From: an uncultured Acidimicrobiales bacterium
GTDB taxonomy: Bacteria > Actinomycetota > Acidimicrobiia > Acidimicrobiales > Aldehydirespiratoraceae
Length of the DNA: 64,000 bases
Direction of reading: 5' to 3'
NCBI GenBank assembly: GCA_958296055.1
Contig: CATQHS010000001.1
Span: forward strand, 3,188,277-3,252,276
The notes beneath the pieces are model-generated. The model was given only the letters and a program-made list of their open reading frames with translations, had not been told where the DNA came from and did not search any database. A program made the position numbers and the translations under genes. Of the stretch, positions 8,219 to 16,236 are shown one piece after another. Numbering within the stretch: position 1 is the first letter of the stretch; each line of letters starts with the position of its first letter.

Positions 8219-8947
8219 GTGAGGGGATGGACGATAGAGCGCGGCTTCGGCCCGGCCTCGTCGCTCCACGGGCTGGCCGACCCGCCCAGCCCCACCAGAA
8301 CGGCCCGGGTCCTCCAAGTCGACGGGCCGTGCCTGGTGCTCGGGAGCAGCCAGTCGCTGAACCTGATCGACTCTGAGCGGGCCGCCGCCGCCGGGGTGGC
8401 GGTGGCCCGCCGCCGCAGCGGAGGCGGAGCGGTGTACCTGGACGCGGGCCGCCAAGTCTGGGTGGACCTGTTCATCCCCCGGGGCGACCGGCTCTGGGAC
8501 GACGACGTGGTGCGGGCCGCGAGCTGGGCGGGCGAGCTGTGGAGAGCGGTGGTGGCCTCGTTCGCCGATGAGCCGGTGGCCGTCCACCGGGGCCGATCGA
8601 CCGGCGACCGGTGGGGGAGGCTGATCTGCTTCGCCGGCCTCGGCCCGGCCGAGGTGTCGGCCGGCGGCCGCAAGATCGTCGGGGTCAGCCAGAGGCGCAG
8701 CCGCGACTGGACCCGGATTCAGACCATGGCCCGGATCGCCCCCGGTGAGGTCGCGTCGGCGCCGGGCCCGGCGCCGGTTGTCCGCGCCGGGCGGGGCTCC
8801 GGCCCCGGTGTCGACGAGGCGGCGCTGCTGGCATTGACCGAGGAGGAGCGGACCCGGGTCCGGGCCGTTGTGGCCGCCCGGTCGGGCGCCCTTACCGTCG
8901 GGCCCGACCCGGTGATCGAGACCTTTCTGAGCCTTCTGCCCGGTTGA
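8219..8947 (+). CDS. Lipoate/biotin protein ligase A-like protein (LplA/LipM fold)
   Basis: 242 residues from GTG at 8219. Motifs are ARRRSGGGAVYLDAG, the ligand-binding loop of lipoyl ligases, and GRKIVGVSQRR with the catalytic-type Lys. The family transfers lipoate, octanoate or biotin to lysines of carrier proteins. A short C-terminal region ends LSLLPG. The start is uncertain because the frame is open further upstream in GC-rich sequence; VRGWTIERGF is the first segment that resembles the family. A decayed second copy of the last part of this gene lies at 11656-11792 beyond the surface-protein gene. Confidence 0.8.
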   Translation: MRGWTIERGFGPASSLHGLADPPSPTRTARVLQVDGPCLVLGSSQSLNLIDSERAAAAGVAVARRRSGGGAVYLDAGRQVWVDLFIPRGDRLWDDDVVRAASWAGELWRAVVASFADEPVAVHRGRSTGDRWGRLICFAGLGPAEVSAGGRKIVGVSQRRSRDWTRIQTMARIAPGEVASAPGPAPVVRAGRGSGPGVDEAALLALTEEERTRVRAVVAARSGALTVGPDPVIETFLSLLPG

Positions 8948-8994
8948 TCTAGCACCGTCCCCCACCTCTGGAGCCCCGGCTGAGCGGATCCGGT

Positions 8995-9030
8995 TTGATT
9001 GCACCGGGGGGGGAGGGGGGGTAGTAGACT
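8995..9030 (+). promoter_or_regulatory. Candidate promoter with G8-A-G7 tract upstream of the surface-protein gene
   Basis: TTGATT (8995-9000) resembles a -35 box and TAGTAG/TAGACT (9022-9030) a -10 box, but 21 or more bases separate them and the spacer holds eight G, one A and seven G. The rest of the 122-bp gap has a weak AGAGG ahead of the ATG. Length change in the G tract would alter spacer length. Confidence 0.35.
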
Positions 9031-9069
9031 TCTTACCCATTCTCTCTAGACGGGGATAGAGGTTTTTCG

Positions 9070-11646
9070 ATGCGTCCTGCAGGCTTGAGTGGGTTCGTTT
9101 CGTCTGGGCCGGTTGCGGCCAAGGCGATTTTGCGGGTTGCCGGTTCGTTGGCGGCGGCGGTGGCCGCGGTGGCCGCGGTGGCGTCCGCGGCTTGGGCGGC
9201 TGCTCCTGAGTTCCTCACCTTGGATACGACGTCGAAGGCGGCGACGGTGACGTTGTTGGCGGTTGGCGATAACCAGACTTTGGTGGGGCCGCCGGTGAGG
9301 GCGGTGGACGCGGATGGCGACACGTTGGAGTATTCGCTGTCGGGGACCGATGCCAGTTTGTTCACGATTGATTCGGACACTGGCCAGATTTCTCGCATGC
9401 CGAGAACGCCCAGGGGCGTGTACCGGGTGAAGGTGTCGGTGTCGGACGGCACGGACGAGGCGGAGGTGGATGTGGAGATCCGCGTGACCTCTGGGGGCCG
9501 GTACCCGTCGGAGTCGGCTTGGGTGCAGACCCGGGCGATGACCGCCGCTGACGGCACGGCGAATGACTGGTTCGGGATTTCGGTGGACGCCACCGATGAC
9601 GTGATCGTGGTCGGGGCCCATGGGGCCAACGGCGGGGTTGTCTACGGTCCGCTTACGGGCTCGGGCCCGGGCTCGGCGTATGTGTTCGACGCTGGCAGCG
9701 GCGCTCAGTTGGCCCGGCTGGATTCGCCCAACCCCATAAACACCGGCGGGTTCGGCTGGTCGGTGGCGATAGTGGACGACACGATCGTGGTGGGCGCCTA
9801 CAGGGAGCCCGTCTCATCCAATGCGAGGGAGGGGCGGGCTTATGTGTTCGTCAAGCCCGCCACGGGCTGGGCCGACACCAGCACGCCGACTGCGACGCTG
9901 GAGCCCGCGGCCGCGGACTACGCGCCGACCGGCGGCACGAGTCCCCCGGAATGGGGCATCCGTTTCGGTTCTGCCGTGGCGTTGTCGGATGACGGCAACA
10001 CGCTGGTGGTCGGTGCCCGGCAGTGGGAGCATGTCGGCGGCGGCGACGATCACTCCACCGCCTTGGACCGCGACGGGGCTGTGTTCGTGTTCCCCAAGCC
10101 GGCGACGGGCTGGGCCAATGCCGACACCGACGACACCGGCGTGGTCAGGCTGTTCGCCGGCACTAGGACCGTCCGCGACGACGGCTTGGGCGCGACTGTG
10201 GCGATCTCCGGCGACGGCAACACGATCGCCGCGTCCGCGATCCACAATGGAGGGACCCCCGCGACCGCAGGGTACGTCTACGTGTTCACCAAGCCCGATA
10301 CGGGCTGGGTCAGCACCACTTATGCCACCGGCACCCCGCCGAGGATGTCGGTGACGAACCGGTTCACGCATCAGCGGCTGGGGTCCGAGGGCGTGTCTTT
10401 GTCTTATGACGGCTCGACGCTGGTGGCCGGCGCCGGCGGGGACTGGAGGAAGGACAGAACCGGTGCCGCGCTGGTCCCTGATGACTACGTCGGGGCGGCT
10501 TATGTGTTCGCCAGGCCTTCGAGGGGCTGGGCCGACGCCACGGAGACGGCGAAGCTGTCGACCTTTGGCCACAAATGGGACGGGTTCGGCTCCGGGGTGG
10601 CCATCAGCGGCAGCGGCAACAAGATCGCGGTGTCCAACAAGGATTCGCGTTCGAGCAACTATCGGGGCTCGGCGTATGTGTTCACCAGGCCCTCGGGGGG
10701 CTGGGTCAGCGACACCGACGGCGTGGGCAGCAACATCCGGGTCCTGACCTTGGCGGACGCCGACACCGACGCCAGTCACCGCTACGGGTTCGGCGGCATC
10801 GGGCTAGCGTTCGTCGGCGAGAACAAACTGGTGGTAGGCCAGATCGCCTATGTTGCGGCGCTGGTCCAAGAAGACGGGCTGTCGTCTTCGCCCGTCGGGG
10901 GTCTCTACGGCGCCAACGTCGACATGAGCAACCGGGCCAACGTGCCCCAGGGCTCCGCGTATCTGTTCAAGCTGAGGCCGGGTCCGACTGGGCCGGGTCC
11001 GACTGGGCCGGGTCCGACTGGGCCGGATCCTGACCCGGATCCGACTGAGCCGCCGCCTCCGCCGCCTCCGCCGCCTCCGCCTGAGTTCGAGGATGTGGAC
11101 GACGACTCGGTTCACGCTGCCAGCATCAAGACGGTGGCCAGGCTGAAGATCACCACCGGCACCTCGGCTACGACTTTCTCGCCGGCTCAGACGGTGACGA
11201 GGGCTCAGTTGGCCACGTTCATGGCCCGGACTTGGACCGCGGCTGGCCAGGAGTGCCCGTCTTCGGGGGTCGTGTACTTCGATGATGTGGCCGCGGGCTC
11301 GACTCATGCGTCCGGCATCGACTGCATGTCCGCGCTGGGGGTCACCGCCGGCACCTCGGCTAGGACTTTCTCGCCGTCCCAGACGGTGACCAGGGCTCAG
11401 ATGGCCACGTTCATGGCCCGGATGTGGACCGCGGCCGGCCAGGAGTGCCCGGCCTCGGGGGCCTTGTCGTTCACCGACGTGGCCGCGGGCTCGACCCACG
11501 CGGCCGGCATCGACTGCATATCGGCCCTGGGCATCACCCGGGGCACCACGGCCACGACCTTCTCGCCGTCCCAGACGGTGACCAGGGCCCAGATGGCCAC
11601 CTTCCTGGCCCGCTTCTACTCAGCCCTCACCGCGGCAACCGCCTGA
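9070..11646 (+). CDS. Large secreted cell-surface protein: cadherin-like, beta-propeller repeats, Pro-rich linker, three SLH-like repeats
   Basis: 858 residues. Residues 1-40 form a signal peptide with a long Ala/Val core and an AWA/AA cleavage site. Residues about 60-140 (VDADGDTLEYSLSG, DTGQISRMP) resemble a cadherin-like domain. From about 150 to 630 run FG-GAP-like repeats built on GDGNTI, VGA and AYVF units, expected to fold as a beta-propeller. A GPTGP/DPDP/poly-Pro linker follows, then three repeats of about 60 residues (TFSPSQTVTRAQMATFMAR, then QECP and GIDC) that match S-layer homology domains and carry one Cys pair each. It is probably anchored to the cell envelope and may act in adhesion. 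Codons end more often in G/T than in neighbours, and the gene sits between lplA and a duplicate lplA tail, suggesting insertion. Confidence 0.85.
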   Translation: MRPAGLSGFVSSGPVAAKAILRVAGSLAAAVAAVAAVASAAWAAAPEFLTLDTTSKAATVTLLAVGDNQTLVGPPVRAVDADGDTLEYSLSGTDASLFTIDSDTGQISRMPRTPRGVYRVKVSVSDGTDEAEVDVEIRVTSGGRYPSESAWVQTRAMTAADGTANDWFGISVDATDDVIVVGAHGANGGVVYGPLTGSGPGSAYVFDAGSGAQLARLDSPNPINTGGFGWSVAIVDDTIVVGAYREPVSSNAREGRAYVFVKPATGWADTSTPTATLEPAAADYAPTGGTSPPEWGIRFGSAVALSDDGNTLVVGARQWEHVGGGDDHSTALDRDGAVFVFPKPATGWANADTDDTGVVRLFAGTRTVRDDGLGATVAISGDGNTIAASAIHNGGTPATAGYVYVFTKPDTGWVSTTYATGTPPRMSVTNRFTHQRLGSEGVSLSYDGSTLVAGAGGDWRKDRTGAALVPDDYVGAAYVFARPSRGWADATETAKLSTFGHKWDGFGSGVAISGSGNKIAVSNKDSRSSNYRGSAYVFTRPSGGWVSDTDGVGSNIRVLTLADADTDASHRYGFGGIGLAFVGENKLVVGQIAYVAALVQEDGLSSSPVGGLYGANVDMSNRANVPQGSAYLFKLRPGPTGPGPTGPGPTGPDPDPDPTEPPPPPPPPPPPEFEDVDDDSVHAASIKTVARLKITTGTSATTFSPAQTVTRAQLATFMARTWTAAGQECPSSGVVYFDDVAAGSTHASGIDCMSALGVTAGTSARTFSPSQTVTRAQMATFMARMWTAAGQECPASGALSFTDVAAGSTHAAGIDCISALGITRGTTATTFSPSQTVTRAQMATFLARFYSALTAATA
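10981..11025 (+). repeat. Three 15-bp tandem repeats encoding GPTGP linker
   Basis: Three perfect copies of GGTCCGACTGGGCCG begin at 10981, 10996 and 11011. They encode the collagen-like GPTGP part of the linker between propeller and SLH-like domains. Confidence 0.95.
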
Positions 11647-11655
11647 CCATCAAGC

Positions 11656-11792
11656 GCCGGCGGCCGCAAGATCGTCGGGGTCAGCTAGAGGCGCAGCCGC
11701 GACGTCCGGGCCGTTGTGGCCGCCCGGTCGGGGGCCCTTGCCGTCGGCCCTGACCCGGTGATCGAGTCCTCTGAAGCCTTCTGCCCGGTTGA
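11656..11792 (+). pseudogene. Decayed duplicate of the lplA-like 3' end
   Basis: Bases 11656-11703 match 8660-8707 with one change, CAG to TAG, which makes a stop in the lplA frame. Bases 11704-11792 match 8858-8947 with a few changes and one net base lost. The 150 bp between the two blocks in the parent are deleted here. The copy has no start and cannot encode a ligase. It marks the downstream edge of the segment carrying the surface-protein gene. Confidence 0.9.
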
Positions 11793-11883
11793 GAAACCGC
11801 TTGAATCAGGGTCCGAACCCGGCCGCGAACTCCGGCGCTAAAAGCGAACATGCGTAGGATTTATCGAAATGTTGAAAAACGAC

Positions 11884-11938
11884 TTGACAATGGTGGGTGG
11901 GTATGGAGTAGTCTGGTTCGAAATGGAGCACAGTGGAG
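11884..11938 (+). promoter_or_regulatory. mraZ promoter with five MraZ-type TGG boxes at 10-bp spacing
   Basis: TTGACA (11884-11889) is a perfect -35 box; TAGTCT (11909-11914) is the likely -10 box, with a long 19-bp spacer. TGG occurs at 11894, 11904, 11914, 11924 and 11934, exactly one helical turn apart; three of these are TGGAG. MraZ is known to bind direct repeats of TGGGN-like boxes at about 10-bp period and to repress its own operon. Here the boxes cover the spacer, the -10 and the start region, so autorepression is the natural reading. Confidence 0.75.
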
Positions 11939-11956
11939 TGCTTTAGATAGGGTCAG

Positions 11957-11980
11957 GCCCGGTTCGGAACAGAACCGGGC
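11957..11980 (+). terminator. Perfect 9-bp hairpin in the mraZ leader (terminator or attenuator)
   Basis: GCCCGGTTC (11957-11965) pairs fully with GAACCGGGC (11972-11980) around a six-base loop, followed by TCGTTCCGTT. It lies between the promoter and the ribosome-binding site of mraZ. It could stop read-through from upstream or attenuate the cell-division operon. The T content after the stem is too low to call it a strong intrinsic terminator. Confidence 0.5.
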
Positions 11981-12019
11981 TCGTTCCGTTCCGATCAGGA
12001 GAGGAGGTCGAGCCAGGCC

Positions 12020-12451
12020 ATGTTCGTCGGAAGCCATCAGCACACGATCGACGGCAACGGCCGGCTGATCCTCCCCGCCGACTTCCGGGCCCGGCTGGCC
12101 GACGGCGCCTTCGTCACCCCCATCGACAACTGCCTGGCCGTCCTCCCGCCCGACGAGTTCGAGCAGATGGCCCGCAACCTCGAGGCTGAGGCCGGAGAGG
12201 GTCTGGTGGGGGTCAACGCCCTGCGCGCCTTCGCCTCCCGGGCCGACCATGTCGTCCCCGACGGCCAGGGTCGGATGCGCATCCGACCCCATCTGCGGGA
12301 AGCGGCCGGCCTCGATCGCAACGTGATCGTCACCGGCGCCCTCTACCGGGTCGAGGTGTGGGACCCCGACCGCTGGACCGCCATCGCCGCCGACGCGGCT
12401 GAGGGCCTAGTCGAAGCCATAGCCCGGGGGCGGGGCATCGGCCGTAACTGA
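12020..12451 (+). CDS. mraZ: Transcriptional regulator MraZ
   Basis: 143 residues, the usual length. Two SpoVT/AbrB-like halves are seen: MFVGSHQHTIDGNGRLILPADFR and, in the second half, DHVVPDGQGRMRIRPHLRE with the conserved D-G-R-I/L-P pattern. It ends with EVWDPDRW, as in the family. MraZ forms a ring and represses the dcw operon. The promoter upstream has five periodic TGG boxes. AGGAGG lies 12 bases ahead of the ATG. It opens the cell-wall and division cluster that runs to 31770. Confidence 0.95.
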   Translation: MFVGSHQHTIDGNGRLILPADFRARLADGAFVTPIDNCLAVLPPDEFEQMARNLEAEAGEGLVGVNALRAFASRADHVVPDGQGRMRIRPHLREAAGLDRNVIVTGALYRVEVWDPDRWTAIAADAAEGLVEAIARGRGIGRN

Positions 12452-12523
12452 AATGAACCGCTTCGCGCCCCCGCCCATCGACGAGAAAGGACGCCACCGG
12501 CCCGAGACCACCACCGCCTGACC

Positions 12524-12651
12524 GCTCGGTCATCCGCAGTCCTCCGATCCGCAGATGGAAAGACCCGTACTCCGCCCGCTTGCCATCAGCTCGATCGGGG
12601 GAGAAATCCCGACGTGCGCCCGTTGGGTCGGGGGACTGCGGATGACCGAGC
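12524..12651. repeat. 19-bp perfect inverted repeat flanking a 90-bp loop in the mraZ-rsmH gap
   Basis: Arm 12524-12542 (GCTCGGTCATCCGCAGTCC) is the exact reverse complement of 12633-12651. The loop has no coding sequence I trust. The element occupies most of the 225-bp mraZ-rsmH gap and ends 25 bp before the chosen rsmH start. As RNA it would make a long stem that could regulate or process the operon; as DNA it could be a small mobile repeat. Confidence 0.85.
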
Positions 12652-12676
12652 CCGCCGGCGGTTTCGAGCTGGCCTG

Positions 12677-13720
12677 ATGACCAACTTCCCCGACAACGAG
12701 CCCATCCAAGACTACCGTCGCCCGACGACGACGGGCGGCGACCACCGGCCCCGCCCGCCTGCGCCGCGCTCTTCACCGCTGGGCGAGGGCGAATACCGCC
12801 ATCAGCCCGTGATGTGCGGCGAGGTGGTGGAGACCCTGCGCACCGTGCCCGACGGGGTGATGGTCGACGCCACCGTGGGGGGCGGGGGCCACGCCCTGGC
12901 CCTGCTCGACGCCCATCCCGGCCTGGATCTGGTGGGCCTGGACCGCGATCCCTCCGCCCTGGACGCGGCCCGGCGGCGGCTGGGGCCCCATCAGGGCCGG
13001 GTGACGCTGAGCCACGCCCGCTTCGACGCCCTCGACGAGGTGCTCGACGGGCTGGGCCACGGCGCCGTCTCGGGGTGCGTGTTCGACCTCGGGGTGAGCT
13101 CTCCTCAGCTCGACCGGCCCGACCGCGGCTTCAGCTATCGGCATCGGGGACCGCTCGACATGCGCATGGACCCCACCGCCGGCTGCACCGCCGCCGATGT
13201 GGTCAACACCGCCGCCGAACCCGCGCTGGCGGCCATGCTGGCCCGCAACGCCGACGAGCCCCATGCTCGGCGCATCGCCCGGGCCATCGTCGCCCGGCGC
13301 CCGTTCTCAACCACCACCGAGTTGGCCGCGGCGGTGGCCGCCGCGGTGCCGGCCCGGGCCCGCCGCCGCGGCCATCCGGCCCGGCGCACCTTCCAGGCCA
13401 TCCGCATCGAGGTCAACGAGGAGCTGGGGATGCTCGACGCCGCCCTCGCCCGGGCCCTGGGCCGGCTGGTCCCCTCGGGCCGGTGCGCGGTCCTGTCGTA
13501 CCACTCGGGCGAGGATCGGATCGTCAAGGCCCGCTTCCGGCGCGAAGCGGGCGAGGTCCCGCCGCCCCGACCGGGTCTCCCTCCCCCTCCCGGCGCCCAC
13601 GCCGCGGTTCGGTTGCTGTGGCGGGGCGCTCGCACGCCCTCCCCCGACGAAGCCGACGCCAACCCGCGGGCGGCCTCGGCCCGCCTGCGGGCCGTCGAGC
13701 GGATTCCCGAGGCGGCCTGA
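12677..13720 (+). CDS. rsmH: 16S rRNA (cytosine(1402)-N4)-methyltransferase RsmH
   Basis: 347 residues. The SAM-binding motif is MVDATVGGGGHALALL, followed by LVGLDRDPSALDAA. The typical FDLGVSSPQLDRPDRGFSY and GPLDMRMDP are present, as are FQAIRIEVNEEL and VLSYHSGEDRIVK. The enzyme methylates C1402 of 16S rRNA with SAM. The first 40 residues are a variable, charged extension; ATG at 12677 is my choice, although the frame is open slightly further. The stop overlaps the ATG of the next gene (TGATG), indicating coupling. Confidence 0.95.
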   Translation: MTNFPDNEPIQDYRRPTTTGGDHRPRPPAPRSSPLGEGEYRHQPVMCGEVVETLRTVPDGVMVDATVGGGGHALALLDAHPGLDLVGLDRDPSALDAARRRLGPHQGRVTLSHARFDALDEVLDGLGHGAVSGCVFDLGVSSPQLDRPDRGFSYRHRGPLDMRMDPTAGCTAADVVNTAAEPALAAMLARNADEPHARRIARAIVARRPFSTTTELAAAVAAAVPARARRRGHPARRTFQAIRIEVNEELGMLDAALARALGRLVPSGRCAVLSYHSGEDRIVKARFRREAGEVPPPRPGLPPPPGAHAAVRLLWRGARTPSPDEADANPRAASARLRAVERIPEAA

Positions 13721-14355
13721 TGGCGCGCTCGGCCCCGGCTCGCTCCCGCCCCGCTGTTCGTCCCGCCCCGGCCCGCTCCCGCCCCCCGGCTGTTCGCCCC
13801 GCCCCCGTCCGCTCCCGCCCCGCCCCGCCCCGCCCCCCGGCTGCTCGTCCCGCCCCGGCCCGTTCCCGCCCCCCGGCTGCTCGTCCCGCCCCGGCCCGTT
13901 CCCGCCCCCCGGCCGCCCGGGTTGCCGCAGCCGCCCCGGCGTCGATCCCCAAATCGCCGACCCCCAAACCCAAGCCTGCCAAGCTCAAGGCCGTTCCCAA
14001 AGCCCGCCCCCGGCGGTCGGTGGGCTCCTTCGCCACCTTCGCGGCCTTGGTGCTGTTTTTGGCCCTGCTGGGGTTGGCCGGCCTGCACGCCGTGCTGGTG
14101 CAGAACCAGGCCGAACTCGACGACTTGGTGTCGGCCAACCGGGCGCGCGGGGAGCGGGTCGACGAACTGCTGGGCCGAATCGCCATTCTCGACTCGCCGG
14201 CCGGGGTGGCCGATCAGGCCGTCAGGGCCGGACTGGTCCTCGCCCCCGAGGTGGTCACCCTGTCGCCGGTGGCCGCCGGGGTCCTGGGGCCGTCCGGCCC
14301 CGATCCCTTCGGTCTGATCAGGGCCGGCCTCTGGACCAGACCGCAAAAGGAGTGA
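13720..14355 (+). CDS. ftsL: FtsL-like septum protein with long Arg/Pro/Ala-rich N-terminal tail
   Basis: 211 residues. Residues 1-85 are built from repeats of RPAPARSRPPA. One membrane helix follows (SFATFAALVLFLALLGLAGLHAVLV, about residues 103-128), then a short coiled coil (QNQAELDDLVSANRARGERVDELLGRI) and a C-terminal domain ending LWTRPQKE. Position between rsmH and ftsI and this topology identify FtsL, which links FtsQ/FtsB to FtsW/FtsI. Sequence similarity in this family is always low, so the call rests on context and architecture. The basic tail, presumably cytoplasmic, is longer than usual. Confidence 0.8.
   Translation: MARSAPARSRPAVRPAPARSRPPAVRPAPVRSRPAPPRPPAARPAPARSRPPAARPAPARSRPPAARVAAAAPASIPKSPTPKPKPAKLKAVPKARPRRSVGSFATFAALVLFLALLGLAGLHAVLVQNQAELDDLVSANRARGERVDELLGRIAILDSPAGVADQAVRAGLVLAPEVVTLSPVAAGVLGPSGPDPFGLIRAGLWTRPQKE
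13837..13908 (+). repeat. 36-bp tandem repeat in the FtsL tail
   Basis: Two identical 36-bp copies (13837-13872, 13873-13908) encode PAARPAPARSRP. Shorter imperfect copies precede them from about 13740. The tract is almost pure C/G and a likely site of slippage. Confidence 0.9.
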
Positions 14356-14363
14356 GCGGGTGA
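14352..14363 (+). other. Three-codon micro-ORF (VSG) between ftsL and ftsI
   Basis: GTG AGC GGG TGA starts on the ftsL stop and its own stop overlaps the ftsI GTG at 14360. GTGAGCGGG and the ftsI start GTGACGAGCGGG look like diverged copies. It is the shortest possible member of the junction micro-ORF series and could be coincidence. Confidence 0.3.
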
Positions 14364-16195
14364 CGAGCGGGCTCCGTCGGAAACCGGCGCCGTCCAAGCG
14401 GCGGCCGCGGACCGGCCGGACCGCGGTCCCGACCCGTCCCCCGGTGGGGACGGCTCGGGTCGTGCTGGCGGCGGGGGTGCTCTTGGCCGTGGTGGCCGCT
14501 CTGGCGGTAAGGGCCATCGATCTGCAGATGACGCCCGATCCCCGGGTTCTCGCCCAGGTCCGCATACCGCTGGGCGAGATCGAGGTCTTGCTGCCCAGAG
14601 GGGCGGTGATCGACCGTCACGGCCGCACCGTCGCCCTGTCGCTGCCCGCGGCCACCGTAGTGGCCAACCCCAGAGCGATCGAGGACCCCGAGGCCGTCGC
14701 CGCGGCCCTCTCCGAGGCGTTGGAGACGCCCGCCGACGAGCTGGTGCCCGCGCTGGTCGGCGACAGAGCCTTCAGCTTCGTCGCCCGCCAACTCGACCCC
14801 GAGACGGGGGAGCGGGTGGCCGAGCTCGACCTGGCCGGCATCGACGTGGTCGAGGAGGCCCGCCGCTCTTACCCCAACGGCGACTGCTCGGGCCTGGCCG
14901 TGGTCGGGCGGGTGAACATCGACCATGTGGGCATGAGCGGGATCGAGGAGGCCTACGACGACCGCCTGGCCAGCGCCAGCGGCGAGATCGTCAAGGAGAT
15001 CGGCACCGACGGCACGACCATCCCCGGAGGTTTCCAACGCGTCAAAGCCGCCGTCCCCGGCCGCGACATCCAGGTCACGCTGGACCGCAACGTCCAGCAT
15101 CAGACCGAGCAGATACTGGCCGCCGCGGCGATCAGGGTCGGCGCGGCCCGGGCGGTGGCGCTGGTGGCCATCCCGTCCACCGGGGAGATCGTGGCCATGG
15201 CCAATGTCGCCCGGGGCCCGGACGGGACGGTGGCCTGCACCCGGGAGAACCTGGCCGTCACCTGGAGCTTCGAGCCGGGCTCGGTCCTCAAGCCCGTGAC
15301 CGTGGCCGGCGCCCTGTCGACTGGGCTGGTCACCGAGCACACTCCCATGCTGGTCGAGCCCAGCATCCACATCTGGGACCACACCTTTTACGACGATCCC
15401 TGGCACGATCCCGTCGAGTGGACGCCGGCTGACATCATCACCCGCTCCTCGAACGTGGGGGCGATCGGGCTGGCCGTACTACAGGGCGAGAGGCAGATGC
15501 ACTCGAACCTGATCAACTTCGGCCTCGGCACTCGCACCGGGCTCGGGTTCAAGGGCGAGGCCAACGGCATCGTGCTTCCCCTGAACCGCTGGAACCTGCT
15601 CACCCTGCCCAACGTGGCCATCGGTCAGGGGGTGGCCGTCACCCCGCTGCAGTTGCTGCAGATCTACAACGTCATCGCCAACGACGGCTATCTGGCCCCG
15701 CCCCGGCTGGTGGTCGACCCCGGTGACGTCATCGAGAAGACCCGGGTGATCGACAGCTCCTCGGCGGCCGCGCTCCAGCGCATGCTGATCTCGGTGGTGG
15801 AGTCGGGCACCGGCCGGGCCGCGGCCATCGACGGCTACGTCATGGCCGGCAAAACGGGAACGGCCTGGCAGCCCTGCGACGAGGGCTATACCTGCCTGGA
15901 CCAGTGGGGCCATCCCGACGGCCGCCACTACACGGCCAGCTTCGCGGCCATCGTCAGCAACGGGCAGGGACCGGCCCTGACCATCCTGGTGGTGATCGAC
16001 GACCCCGTCGGCGAGCGCATATCCGGGGGCAAGGTGTCGGCGCCGGTAGCGGCCGAGATAGCCGAGTACGCGGTTCGCCAGCTCCGCATCCCGGCCTTCT
16101 CGGCCACCGGCCCCGGACGACTTCGCCGGGCTCAGGCCGCGCCGGCCCCGCCGGCCCTGCCGGCCCCAGCCCTGGCCTCCGAGGCGGCCAGATGA
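14360..16195 (+). CDS. ftsI: Septal peptidoglycan transpeptidase FtsI (PBP3)
   Basis: 611 residues. A basic cytoplasmic tail precedes one membrane helix at about residues 31-50. The dimerisation domain includes LLPRGAVIDRHGRTVA, a variant of the usual RGxIxDRNG. Catalytic motifs are SVLK in SFEPGSVLKP (nucleophile Ser), SSN in ITRSSNVGA, and KTG in MAGKTGTAW. It crosslinks septal peptidoglycan with its partner FtsW, encoded five genes on. Glycine after SFEP is normal but VLK replaces the commoner TFK/TMK. The C-terminus ends in an Ala/Pro-rich tail whose last codons (ASEAAR) recur in the micro-ORF that follows. Start GTG at 14360 overlaps that micro-ORF's predecessor. Confidence 0.95.
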   Translation: MTSGLRRKPAPSKRRPRTGRTAVPTRPPVGTARVVLAAGVLLAVVAALAVRAIDLQMTPDPRVLAQVRIPLGEIEVLLPRGAVIDRHGRTVALSLPAATVVANPRAIEDPEAVAAALSEALETPADELVPALVGDRAFSFVARQLDPETGERVAELDLAGIDVVEEARRSYPNGDCSGLAVVGRVNIDHVGMSGIEEAYDDRLASASGEIVKEIGTDGTTIPGGFQRVKAAVPGRDIQVTLDRNVQHQTEQILAAAAIRVGAARAVALVAIPSTGEIVAMANVARGPDGTVACTRENLAVTWSFEPGSVLKPVTVAGALSTGLVTEHTPMLVEPSIHIWDHTFYDDPWHDPVEWTPADIITRSSNVGAIGLAVLQGERQMHSNLINFGLGTRTGLGFKGEANGIVLPLNRWNLLTLPNVAIGQGVAVTPLQLLQIYNVIANDGYLAPPRLVVDPGDVIEKTRVIDSSSAAALQRMLISVVESGTGRAAAIDGYVMAGKTGTAWQPCDEGYTCLDQWGHPDGRHYTASFAAIVSNGQGPALTILVVIDDPVGERISGGKVSAPVAAEIAEYAVRQLRIPAFSATGPGRLRRAQAAPAPPALPAPALASEAAR

Positions 16196-16236
16196 TCGAC
16201 CTGAGCCCGCGGCGCGCCTCCGAGGCGGCCGGATGA
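16192..16236 (+). other. Junction-duplication micro-ORF between ftsI and murE (14 codons)
   Basis: ATG at 16192 overlaps the ftsI stop (ATGA) and the TGA at 16234-16236 overlaps the murE ATG (ATGA). The peptide MIDLSPRRASEAAG starts like MurE (MIDL) and ends like FtsI (ASEAAR), as expected from a tandem copy of the junction. The 29-bp repeats are 16175-16203 and 16216-16244, offset 41 bp, with two or so mismatches. Confidence 0.65.
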
